Source: Simmondsia chinensis
Taxonomy: Eukaryota; Streptophyta; Magnoliopsida; Caryophyllales; Simmondsiaceae
Assembly (NCBI GenBank): GCA_018398585.1
Contig: JAGTTD010000001.1
Coordinates: forward strand, 28,217,438-28,281,437
Length of the DNA: 64,000 nt
Reading direction: 5' to 3'
How positions within the stretch are numbered: position 1 is the first letter of the stretch; each line of letters opens with the position of its first letter. The notes under the pieces are model-generated. The model ran no database searches and had not been told where the DNA came from. It saw only the letters and a program-made list of their open reading frames with translations. Both the position numbers and the translations under genes were made by a program. This document shows, piece by piece, positions 34,860-45,851 of the stretch.

Positions 34860-35165
34860 TACCCTAGCCAACATCAGCCTACGAGTATATCTCCCGTGAG
34901 ACTCAAACTCCTGACCTCTGGGAGATGACCACATGGGTAAAGAAGCCACCACTGGGACACCCTCATTATGACTGTGTGAGTATATCTTCAGTGAGAATCA
35001 AACTCCTAACCCCTGAGCGATGATTGCATGGGTAAGAGAAGCCATCACTAAGATGCCCTCATTATGACTTTACTAGTATATCTGTAGCGAGAATCAAACT
35101 CCTGGCCACTGGGCGATGACTGCATGGGTAAGAGAAGCCACCACAGAGATGCCCTCATGATAGGC
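34860..35165 (-). repeat. Three tandem copies of a roughly 93-bp unit in the 3' untranslated region of F
   Basis: On the minus strand each unit reads CAGTGGTGGCTTCT-like, about 40 bases, then GTTTGANTC. The complement gagaatcaaactcct recurs near 34990 and 35080, with a variant near 34900. GTTTGANTC resembles a tRNA B box and AGTGGTGGCTTC is at the distance of an A box. Two related units lie at the same place in F2 (40845-41010). Confidence 0.75.
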
Positions 35166-36039
35166 AGCACATATCTTAAAATATTTATATGGGATAGAGG
35201 TGCTTAGAGATACTTCCCTCAAAAAAAAAAAAGATTCCCATATTTTTTCTTTGGACTTAGGCATAACTCTTTAAAGTCCATCATGCAAATGATAATCTTG
35301 ATGAATCCATTCAAATTTGAGCGTCTTTTAATCAAAAAGAAAGGTAAAATAGCCTTGCTAACTAGTGAACTCAAATACCATGGTTTTATAAAGATAGTAC
35401 CTTATAATAGATCATGTTTTGCAATTAGAATACAAAAACAATTGATTCTCAGGTTATTTAAGTCTAATCAAAGAAAACAAGCTAAGAAAAGTAGAAATTG
35501 CCTAAAAAGTATAATGATAAGATCTCAATTTATTTTAAGGGTTTTAAATTAGTTCAAAATGTGTAATTAAATTTAGAAAGACTACTGATTTAAAGTATAA
35601 AAAATAGAAAATCTTTTTGTTGGCCGGCACTATATACATTCCCATACAAAGGCTTTGAACTCTGGTTGGCATTAAAGTCAACTCTAAAAGATAAACTAAG
35701 TCTACACAGGAAAACTTTTCAAAAAATTTTGTTCAAAATTTAAAAAATAAAATGTGACAAAATGTCTCTCCCACCCCTAAATTTAAAGTTAACATTGTCC
35801 TCAATGTTAAAAGAAATACAAGGAACAAAGAAATAGGTAAGGAATACTTCCCAGGTTTGAGGATTGCTTATTTGATCGTGGATGTTGACATCAGGTTAAT
35901 TTTCAAACTTGTTTCAAAAACCTGCTGAATAAATTGTACAAAAACATAAGAAAATAATTAATGAAAATTGAAAGAAAAGAAGTAAGATAGGAAACTTGGG
36001 TTGCCTCCCAAGAAGCGCTTAAGTTGTAGTCGTTAGCTT
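35166..36039 (-). other. Non-coding 3' region of F where RT and integrase would be expected
   Basis: AT-rich sequence shared with F2 (for example ttggccggcactata and cttcccaggtttgaggattgctt) with no pol motif in any frame. The short + strand frame at 35283-35552 is Lys-rich AT sequence and not supported as a gene. Confidence 0.7.
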
Positions 36040-36760
36040 GACTTTCAATGAAGTTCTATCCCCGATCCTTCAAAAGAATGGAACTTCTCCCATCTACTGC
36101 TAGTGACAATTTTCTTCCATGGATCTTTTTCGTGCCCTTCTTTGCACGACCACCTCCACCTTCTCCAGCTATGAGGTCCTTAACTTTAATGCACCACTCC
36201 TTGAGCTTTTTTCTCATAATTTTGGTGCTTTTCTTAACTGAATCATCATTGGATTTCAAAGCCTCTGACTTAGTTGGAGAAACTTGATCTTCAATTTGAA
36301 AACAAGTGTCATTCTCAGATAAAAGTTTTATGGGTTTAAAAGCATTGAAGGTCACTTGCTCATCTTCTACCCTTAAGATCAATTTTCCTTTTTGCACATC
36401 TATCAAGGCCCTTCCCATAGCAAGGAAGGGTCGTCATAAAATCAGAGGTATTTCTTTATCCTCCTTTATGTCAAGCACTACAAAATCAGCTGGAAAGATG
36501 AACTAGTCTATTTTCACCAACACGTCATCTACCACTCCTTAGGATACTTGATGGATCTGTTCGCCAATTTGAGTGATACTGTGGCGGGCTTTACTTCCCC
36601 TATACCAAGTTTCCTGAAAACAAAGAGTGGCATCAAATTTACACTTGCACCTTAATCACATAAGACGTCACTAAAAGTACTGGTGCAAGGTATTAAAAAC
36701 TCACTGGATCTTTGAGTTTAGGAGAAAGCTTCTTTTGTAGTATTGCACTACATTCTTCAT
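36040..36760 (-). pseudogene. Athila-type protease region of F
   Basis: On the minus strand: IPCTSTFSDVLCD-stop-GASVNLMP at about 36700-36635 (family CDLGAS, so the residue after the catalytic aspartate is a stop), FRKLGIGEVKPATVSLKLAN, DVLVKID, FIFPADFVVLDIKEDKEIPL and LAMGRALIDVQKGKLILRV. A Lys-rich C-terminal tail (VKKSTKIMRKKLKEW, KIHGRKLSLAVDGR) ends near 36045. Retropepsin would cut Gag. The tail is followed directly by non-coding DNA with no RT. Confidence 0.85.
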
Positions 36761-37479
36761 TCAGTATCACGGTCTTGAATCTAGTCTTTTCTTGTTAGAT
36801 AGGATTTCTTCCAAGAATTTTGCATTTTTGGGCATCTTCTCTAACATATGAGTAAAAGGGACATTAATAGGTAATTTCTTGAAAGTTTTTATAAATTGGT
36901 TATCCACATTTTGTGTTTTCAAGTATTGAGGAAATGGGACTTTTGTTCTATAGGGCTTAGGCTCAGCCCTCTTTGAATCACTTTTGTCTTGGTTTCTAGA
37001 CTCATCTAGTCATTCAAATTTAGGGTGCGATGTGGTCCTGGTGGGTTTGTTTGGGTTGTCCTCTCTAGGTGCCTTTTCAAAAGTAATGGCATTTACGTGC
37101 TCAGTCACTGTGGTACTTGGTAGAGAACCTTGCGACCTTTCAGAGAGTTGGTTTGAAATTTATCCGATTTGGGTCTCGAAATAGATGCTTCTTGATTTCA
37201 AATAGAAGCTTCTTCATTTTGAAGATTTGTTTGTGTTTGTTGCATGAAACTTCTAGTTTCTTGCATAATCTTATTAAACATATCTTTGAAATTAATTTTC
37301 TTTTCTGGTTGTGCATAGATGGGCTAGTTTTGAATCCCCTGGTTACTCCATGAAAAATTTAGGTGGTTTCACCCCCCGGGATTGTAAGTGTTGGGGTAGG
37401 GATTGTGTTGTGATTTTTGAAAATTTGAAACAAAATTGGCTTGCTCGCGATTTGAAGAGGCTGTAGCAAAAAGGTTCCC

Positions 37480-38240
37480 TATCTGACATTATATGCTCGC
37501 ATGATTTCCTGCACAAAACTCGCATGTTAGCATAGGAGATTGTATGGCATTAACACCTATGTTACCCAACTGTTTCTAAATCATTGAAATTTGAGCGGAT
37601 AATGTGATTAATGCGTCTACTTCGTGAATACCTGCAAGTTTCATTTACATTGTTCGATCAGCTATTCTCACATAGTTGTTGCTAGCCATTACCTCTAGCA
37701 ACTTGTGTCCTTCATCTAGTGTATTGTTGTTTAGGGCTCCTCCCGCAGCCGCGTCCATCATTGTTTGGTTATTAGGTGCCAAGCTATTATAAAAAGTTTG
37801 GACTTGCATCCAAATTGGTAAACCATGGTGTGGACACCTTCTTAAAATCTTTTTATAGCGTTCCCATGCGTCATACAATGATTCCATATCGTATTGCGTA
37901 AAAGAGGTAATGGTATTTCTCATTTTGGCTAATTTGGCTGGTGGAAAATATTTAGAAATAGAAATTTTTTGTGCCAAATCATCCCATGTGGTGATGGTAC
38001 TTAGGGACAATGACATTAACCATGTCTTGGCCTTGTCTCTTAGTGAGAACGGGAATAGTCTTAAGCGAATGGCATCATCACTGATGCCATTGTGCACACA
38101 TATCTCAAGAAAGTTAGTGATATGTAGATTCAGGTCCTCACTCTGTAGAGCGCCAAACTAAACAATCTGTTGAATCATTTATATTACTGCAGGTTTTATT
38201 TCAAAATTGTTCGCTTGTATGGGTGGGCATCAGATGCTGG
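37480..38240 (-). pseudogene. Athila-type gag of F
   Basis: Minus-strand reading from about 38235: QANNFEIKPAVI, FGALQSEDLNLHITNFLEIC, then the open frame 38097-37645 with GISDDAIRLRLFPFSLRDKA, WERYKKILRRCPHHGLPIWM, MMDAAAGGALNNNTLDEGHK and MASNNY. These are the hallmark Athila gag blocks. A zinc-knuckle-like CEFCAGNHASI-x-C follows near 37530-37485 with one stop inside it. The gag core is unusually well kept (150 codons open) compared with the rest of F. Confidence 0.88.
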
Positions 38241-38479
38241 AAGTGCATTTATCAACAGTTGGGACTACATAATCCTTTAAAAGCTCTTTCATTATCATTA
38301 TTTTCATTAGCCATTGTTTCAATTTGTTTGGTTTTCCTGATTTGTTGAAGTGCTATTTCGATTTCAGAATCCAAAGGGATTTTTTCATTTTGATTTTTCA
38401 TACAAAGTAAGAAACACAAACTTAATAGTCAAAAGAGAGATAACAATAATGAGAAAGAACCAAAATGCTACAATATAAT

Positions 38480-38919
38480 ACAAAACTTAACTAAACCAAA
38501 TTTTAGGGGAGGGGGTAGTAATACTAATGTTTTGAAAAGCTTCAAAAATATAAACTTGACTTTGAAAGTTATTAAAAAGTTAAAAGAAGGATAGAAGTAA
38601 TAAGAAAACTTAAAAGTAGAACAGTCTAAAACAAAAACTTAAAAAACTAGATTTTAAACGGGGGAGGGGATAGTAACACTAATGTTTTGAAAATCTTAAA
38701 AATAAGAACTTTAACTTTCAATTTTTTTTTTTTTTTTAAAGTGAACTTACAAGTAAAAAAGTTGAAGATAAAGAGAAAAAACAAGAAGAACAACAAAATA
38801 ACACAAATTTAAATAAACTTAACAAAGACACAATTTTAAGGGGGGAGGGGTGTTACATACGAATTTTTATAAAAAGAAAAAAAAAAGAACTTTACGAATT
38901 AAACAAAGTGAATAAAATG
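38480..38919 (-). repeat. G-rich tandem repeats in the 5' untranslated region of F
   Basis: Three degenerate units (about 150-180 bp) contain attttaggggagggggtagtaa, attttaaacgggggaggggat and attttaaggggggaggggtgt, followed in the first two by actaatgttttgaaaa. F2 has the matching block at 43260-43680, including a 15-bp G run (43466-43480). Confidence 0.7.
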
Positions 38920-38924
38920 AATGA

Positions 38925-40444
38925 TGATGCAGATTTGCGTATGCGTTAGCAAGTGCACTAGTCATGCCAAGTAATATAGAAGTGAGTAGAATATCGTTCC
39001 CACGAGAATTGTATTGAGTGAATACCAAAATTAGTAGCTTTAATACAATTTGAAAGACCAAAAAATTAGGATTTTGATATGAAATTAAGTAAAATAAAAT
39101 AAAAAGAAAGAAAAGTTAAAACGAGATTAGAATGTGCTAATTTTTTGTTGGTTTTTATCAGTTTATAAAGTCTAAGGCATCCGATTTCACCTTAGTTGCA
39201 TCAACACGCCTTTTCTATTCTCAATTTTCAAGTTGTTACTGTGTGTTGATAGTTGAAAATCCTAATTTACTAAATATTCTCTCTCGAGCAACATTTAGCA
39301 TACTCTTTAACATATTAACCCATCACTCTCGTGCATGAATTTAAATAAGAAAAGAGTTTTTAAAGCTCTACGATTTTCTTTTCTGAAAACCACACAAATC
39401 GCGTTAATCTCTCTCAAGCATTCACCCAATTCGTGGTGCTTAGCACATCAGCAATCATCAAAAATCTCCTCTCGGACTCATTATGAATCATTATAGGCTT
39501 TAAATGGTATTAAGCATTTAACACTCATGAAGAACAATGATAAACACTTCAACAACACAATAACATAAACATTGAATACTTTGAATTAGAAATAATAGTA
39601 TATTAGAACTTAGGCTACATCGTAGCCTTAGAATAACAAAGTTAGTTCATGATAAACTTAATATTAAACATTATAAACACAAAATTCATGAACTTAGGAA
39701 AGAAAAAAAGGGTAGAAAGAACTAAAAATACAAAATTACAAACCAAACTTCCTTCCTTTCTTCTCCTTTCCTCTTTCTAACAAATTTTCTCTCTTTTTTC
39801 ACTCAAATCTTGTGATTTTTGTTTTGAAATCTGATGCTTAAACACCCCCACACCTGCCCTATTTATAGTAGTTGAGCTAGGATAAAAAAATTGTAAAATA
39901 TCTTCAAACTTCATCCTCATTAGCTGAAACTTGTGGCAGCTACAGCTGGTGCTGAAGCCCTGTTCTCCCTCCTTTTTCTTTAATTTCTTTTTACATTCCA
40001 CTGCCCAAATTCTGCTCAAAATCATCATGTTCATGTACTATAAGGTGTATGCAATGAATTTAAGCTAAAATATTGCATAATATAGCTGCCCAAAGTGGAG
40101 AAAGTAAGCAAGTTGTGCAAAATTGTCAATTTTTTACAGCAGCAGCAGTGATGCTTGGTCATCCATTTTTTTTAATTTTTTCTGAATTCCACCACCCAAA
40201 ACTAGCAAAAGATGAGTTAAGACATGTTAAAGTATGTTTTTAAAATGAATTTGGGTAAAGGCATTGAGATTTTGCTCCCGACATGCAAGTTGAAGCCGAT
40301 TGCACCACCACCTGCACTCTTGCTGTCCAGATTCTACAAATGGTTGTTCAACTCAATTTTTTCATTTTTTTTATTTCTTTGCACTGCCCAAATTTAGACT
40401 TATCAAAATGATATGAATAATTATATATAGAATTAGACTTATCA
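38925..40444 (-). repeat. 3' LTR of element F2
   Basis: TGATGCAGATTTGCG to AGACTTATCA on the + strand. A minus-strand TATA box (CTACTATAAATAGGG) is at 39857-39871. About 350 bp present near the end of the 5' LTR (45320-45670) is missing here. Confidence 0.92.
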
Positions 40445-42100
40445 AAATACCCCCAAACTTAAATCTTGCTCGTCCTCGAGCAAGGGTGAACATTACTGCG
40501 CTAGATCTCATGCTTTTTAAGAATTCTTCCATAATTTAAAGCAGGTATATTCCAAATTAGAGAAGAATAACTGAGGCTCAAAGTTAAAGGCTTTAAAGGC
40601 AAAACCATCTTTTCCGAGGAAAAATCTGTCAATTACCTAGGTAATGGAATTCAAAAGTTAGCTAAGCAAATTAAGTTTATCTGTTCTTTCTAATCTTAAG
40701 ATATTCAAACTGAATAGAGGACAAAATCATACCACTCATAACAAAGACTTATCAAGTATGTTCAAAACTAATTATTTTTGCGCCATTTTTTTTTTTCTGG
40801 AGGAATTCATTTACTCAAGTTAATTTTGGTTCATGACCATATCTACAGCGAGAATCAAGCTCCAACTCCTGGGAGATGACCCATAAGTAAGAGAAGCCAC
40901 CACTGAGATGCCTTTATTATGACTTCCCGGGTATATCTTCAGTGAGAATCAAGCTCTAACTCCTAGGCGATGACCCATAAGTAAGAGAAGCCACCACCGA
41001 GATGTCCTCATAATGGGCAGCACATATCATTAAAATGTTTATAAATGGGATACCGATGCTAGAGATGATTTCCTTTTTTTTTTTTTTTTTTTTCTTGGTG
41101 CTTGGTTTCTTGTTAACTTTCTAAGTACCTCTTGTAGCGAGCTTTCAATGCGGCAGCTCCCGTTCCAGTTGGCCCAGGCTACCAGGTGTTGAAACACCCC
41201 TACGGATCTACTTGCTCGAGGTACCAAGGCACGAAACCATCACATCATAGCACATATCCAAATGATAAATGTTTTTAACAGGATAGCGGTGCTTAGTGAT
41301 TCTCTCCCTCTATTATATTTTTCTTTTATTTAGACTTAGGCATAACTCTTCAAAATCTATTATGAAAATGATATTCTTTATGTAATTTATTCAAATTTGA
41401 GCATCTTTTAATCAGAAAGAAAAGTAAAACAGCCATGCTAACTAGTGAAGTCAAATGCCATGGTTTTATCAAGATAGTGCCTTAGAGTAGATTGAGTTTT
41501 GCAGCTAGAACACAAAAAGTAATTGATTATCAGGTTATTCAAATCTAATTAAAGTAAACGAGCTAAAAAAAGAGTACAAAAATTGCCTAAAAAGCATGAT
41601 GATAAGTTCTCTATCTCTCTTTTTTTTCTTTTTAAATTTTTGAAAGGAGAATGATTAAAACTGCAGAAAATAGACAATCTTTTTATTGGCCGACACTATT
41701 TACATCCCTATACAAAGGCTCCGAACTCTGGGAGGCACCAAAGCCGACTTTAAAACACAAAACAGGAAAACGTTTCGAAATAATTTTGTTAAATTTTTTT
41801 TAAAATTTATTATTATTATTATTAACATTACTTTTCCCACCCCCAAACTTTATTTTTTAAAAGAACTAAAAAGATAAATTGGGTGAGAGATACTTCCCAG
41901 GTTTGAGGATTGCTTTTTGATGGTGCATGTTGACATTGTGCTACCCCCAAACTTGTTGCAAAATACCTGTTTAATAAAGAATAAATATGAGAAAAATAAA
42001 AATAATGAAAGGAAAATAAAATTAGATAAATAAAGATATAAACACTTGGGTTGTCTCCCTAGAAGCGCTTTAGTTATCGTCGTTAGCTCGACTCTTTGAG
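40445..42100 (-). other. Non-coding 3' region of F2
   Basis: Resembles 34495-36040 of F, with two copies of the tRNA-like unit (40845-41010), a poly-T run (41072-41094) and an extra segment at about 41095-41230 absent from F. No pol motif in any frame. Confidence 0.65.
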
Positions 42101-43190
42101 TGGAACTATCCAGTATCTTGAAGCAGAATAGAGTTTTCACCATCCATCTACAACGACAATTTTCTTCCATGGATCTTTCGTGTTCCCTTCTTTACACGAC
42201 CATCTCCGCCTTCTCTAATCTTGAGATATTTAAGCCTGATTTGCCACAGCTTGACTTTCCTTTTTTGAGCTTTTCTGCTATTTTTCACTGAGGCATCCAT
42301 GGTTCCGAAAATCTCTGACCATGTTAGATAAGCTCGACATTCTATTTCAATGATTGGTGGTGGTGGGTAGGTAAAGATAGGTTTGGTCATTGGTGGCTCT
42401 GAGTTGACTAAGGGGATTATATCACATTTATGTGATTTTTCTAGTGTGTCTTCATTCCTTAATGTTATGGCATTAGTTTGGTCCCCTAGGTCAGTGATGG
42501 TATTGCTAGGCATGAATTCTTCAAACCTCACAGAATGTTCCTCTATTGTGGTTCGTACTTGAGGTTCAGGATTTTGGATGGAGGCTCTTTGGTTCTTTAA
42601 GTCACTCACGGTTTCCATGAATTCCCTATATGTCTCTTCTAAGTTATAGTTCTTTTCTTGGGACGGATAAGTGGGTGACCAAGATGCTTCGTGATGATTT
42701 CAGGAAGGGTCCATCCATTCTTGGCTATAAGTGCTAGAGTAGGGATTGTACTAGGGTTGGCTAAAATTTGACATGTAATTACCTCGTTCAAAACCCCATG
42801 AGGAAAAGCTATTACCTAATTGACATTCCATACTAGCATGGTTACCTGCACAAAATTCACATCTAGGAGCACGAGCAGCAATAATCTTATTTAATATTTC
42901 TCAAATTTGTGAAAGTTGAGAAGATAATTCACTATATTCACGAATGCTCGGTTTTCTTTTCGGTATAGTTTGATATTGAGGTCTCATAAGGTTATATTGC
43001 TCAAAATCTCATGAAGAAAAGCTATTACCTATTTGGCATTCCATACTAATATGGTTACCTGCACAAAATTCACATCTAGGAGTACTAACAGTAATCATGT
43101 CTTCAATTGGTGAAAGTTAAGTAGATAATGTATCAAATACAGCTTGGTATTGAGGTCTTATAAAGTTGTAGCAAGCCATCATTCTTAGCA
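42100..43190 (-). pseudogene. F2 gag-tail remnant with duplicated zinc knuckle
   Basis: Minus strand: two copies of a CEFCAGNHAS/IMECQ knuckle segment (C-x2-C-x4-H-x4-C) at about 43085-43000 and 42875-42785, roughly 213 bp apart, each followed by GNSFSS/HGF-like sequence. An open frame 42618-42148 (METVSDLKNQRAS, IEEHSVRFEEFMPSNTITD) then ends KIHGRKLSL as in F. The gag core (FSLRDKA block) and the protease core are missing. Confidence 0.72.
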
Positions 43191-43820
43191 CTTTTCTCTC
43201 TTTTTTTTGAATAAATAAATAAACTTAAAAGTTAGAGGAAAAATAAAATTAGTGAGAAAGATTAAGAATACAATCACCATTGAAAACCAATTTTTAAGAG
43301 GGGGGTGTCAGTAATACTAAAGGTTTTAAAAAACTTAATGAAAACAAACTTAATTTTGAAGAACTTATATAGGTGAATTAAAAGTTAAAAACAAAGTTAA
43401 AATTAATCAGAGAACTTATAAATATAACAATTTTTAAAATAAAAATTGAGAAAAATATGATTTTAGGGGGGGGGGGGGGGATAGTAGCACTAATGTTTTG
43501 AAAAACTTTAAAATAACAATTTTAACTTTTAAAATTTTGACAAAATGGAATTTTTAAGTAAAATAAAGATGAAAGTAAGAAAAAAAAAAAAAAGAAAAAC
43601 AACAAAATAACACAAAACTAACAAATTTTAACAAAAACACAATTTTACGGGCATGTTCTATGCGAATTTTCTCTTTTTTTGTTTTTTTTTTTCAAAGAAT
43701 TTATCTTTACAAATAAATCAAATGAAAAATTTCTTACACTTAAAAAAATTTACAAGGTATTAACAATTTCAAATTAGCACCAAAACTAGTTGGTATTGAT
43801 ATCACTCAATTAGAGACAAT

Positions 43821-43837
43821 CCCCGGCAATGGCGCCA
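43821..43837 (-). promoter_or_regulatory. Primer-binding site of F2
   Basis: On the minus strand TGGCGCCATTGCCGGGG follows the LTR end after a short TTTT/AGT spacer. This matches the usual Athila-type site apart from one base. Confidence 0.85.
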
Positions 43838-43843
43838 AAAACT

Positions 43844-45714
43844 TGATGCAGACTTTGTGTATGCATTAGCAAGTGCACTAGTTGTACCAAGTAGTATAGA
43901 AGTGAGTAGAGTATTGTTCCCACAAGGATTGTATTGAGTGAATACCAAAATTAGGAGCTTCAATACTATTTGAAAGACTGGAAAACTTAGGATTTTGATA
44001 TGAAATAAAGAGAAATAAAATAAAAAAAATAAAAGTTAAAACGAGATTAGAATGTGCTAATTTTTTGTTGGTTTTTATCAGTTTATAATGTCTAAGGCAT
44101 CCGATTTCACCTTAGTTGCATCAATACGCCTTTTCTATTCTCAATATTCAAGTTGATATTGTGTGTTGATGGTTGAAAATCATAATTTACTAAATATTCT
44201 CTCTCGAGCAACATTTAGCATACTCTTTAACATATGAACCCATCACTCTCGTGCATGAATTTAAATAAGAAAAGAGTTTTTAAAGCTCTATGATTTTCTT
44301 TGTTGAAAACCACACAAATCGCGTTAATCTCTTTCGAGCATTCGCCCAATTTGTGGTGCTTATCACCTCAACAATCATCATAAATCTCCTCTCGAACTCA
44401 TTATGAATTATTATAGGCTTTAAATGGTGATCATGCATTTAAAACTTATGAAGAACAATGATAAACACTTCAACAACACAATAACATAAACATTGAATAC
44501 TTTGAATTAGAAATGAGCGTATATTACAACTTAGGCTACATGGTAGCCCAAGAATAACAAACTTAGTTCATGATAAACTTAAAATTAAACATTATAAACA
44601 CAAAATTCATGAACTTAGGAAAGAAAAAATGGATAGAAAGAACAAAAAATACAAAATTACAAACCAAATTTCCTTCCTTCCTTCTCCTTTCCTCTTTCTC
44701 ATGATTTTTCTGTCTTTTCTCACTCAAATCTTGTGATTTTTGTTTTGAAATCTGATTCTTAAACATCCCCACACCTCCCTTATTTATAGTAGTTGAGCTA
44801 CTATAAAAAAAATTGTATAAAATCTTCAAACTTCATCCTCATTAGCTGAAACTTGTGGCAGCTGCAGCAGGTGCTGGTGCTGAAGCCCTAATCTCCCTCC
44901 TTTTTCTTCAATTTTTTTTACATTCCACCACCCAAATTCTGCTCAAAATCATCATGTGCATGTACTATAAGGTGTATACAATGAATTTGAGCTAAAATAT
45001 TGCATAATATAGCTGCCCAAAGTGGAGAAAGTAAGCAAGTTGTGCAAAACTGTCAATTTTCTGCAGCAGCAGCAGCGATGCTTGTTCATCCAATTTTTTT
45101 AAATTTTTTCTGAATTCCGCCATCCAAAACTTGCAAAAGATGAGTTAAGACATGTTAAATTATGTTTGTAAAATGAATTTGGGTAAAAAGGATTGAGTTT
45201 TTGCTCCCAAAATACAAGTTGAAGCTGATTGCACCACCACCTGCACCCTTATTGTCCAGATTATGCAAACGGCTGTTCAACTCGATTTTTTCAATTATTT
45301 TTTTTATTTCTTTGCATCATCCAAAATCAGTTTTAACATCAACTTGAACATGTTAATAAAGTGTTCTAGAAGTTCTTTCACTTGATTCGTCAATTTTGCC
45401 ACCCAAAATTGCAAGTTGAAGTGAATTGTGTAGGTTAGTTTCAGTTTTAGTTTCAGTTTTCTTCTTTTTTTTTCAGCTTTGGCCGCCCAAAATCAGCTCA
45501 TTTTTATGCTTATGTTTTATGTGTCTTGCTTTCAAATATTGAAGTTGATGATAAAATCTAGCAAAATTTAGCATAAAATAAGTGTTTTTGCACAGAAATG
45601 GCAATAGAAACAAAAAAGAGTAAAAGCGAGCAATAGCGATAAAATTGTGAGGTAAAATGGTTAGAAAATGAACCAAAATGATATGAATAATTATATACAA
45701 AATTAGACTTATCA
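43844..45714 (-). repeat. 5' LTR of element F2
   Basis: 1871 bp, TGATGCAGACTTTGTG to AGACTTATCA. Pairs with 38925-40444 with many substitutions and one large length difference. Confidence 0.92.
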
Positions 45715-45827
45715 AATGAAATAAAAGATTCTTCTTCAAATGTAAACAAAATTTACAAGTTTTTACAAAATAACTTAAAATTAGTACTAAATTTTGTTGG
45801 CATCAATATTACTCAAATACGAATAAT

Positions 45828-45844
45828 CCCCGGTAATGGTACCA
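45828..45844 (-). promoter_or_regulatory. Primer-binding site of F
   Basis: Minus strand TGGTACCATTACCGGGG, a decayed form of the F2 site, placed just inside LTR 45852-47294. Confidence 0.8.
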
Positions 45845-45851
45845 AAAAACA

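Larger units (their letters stand above)
38925..45714 (-). mobile_element. Element F2: second Athila-like non-autonomous element
   Basis: Exact TSD aatga (38920-38924 and 45715-45719). LTRs are 1520 and 1871 bp. Primer-binding site on the minus strand (complement of ccccggcaatggcgcca, 43821-43837) and purine tract TAAGTTTGGGGGTATTT (40445-40461). The 3.4-kb interior keeps only a gag-tail/zinc-knuckle remnant and a protease-tail remnant. It inserted in the 5' untranslated region of F, about 110 bp from F's primer-binding site, in the same orientation. Confidence 0.93.

Noticed and set aside
35283..35552. Lys/Ile-rich 89-codon ORF
   Set aside because: AT-rich non-coding 3' region shared between F and F2, with the frame not kept in F2.
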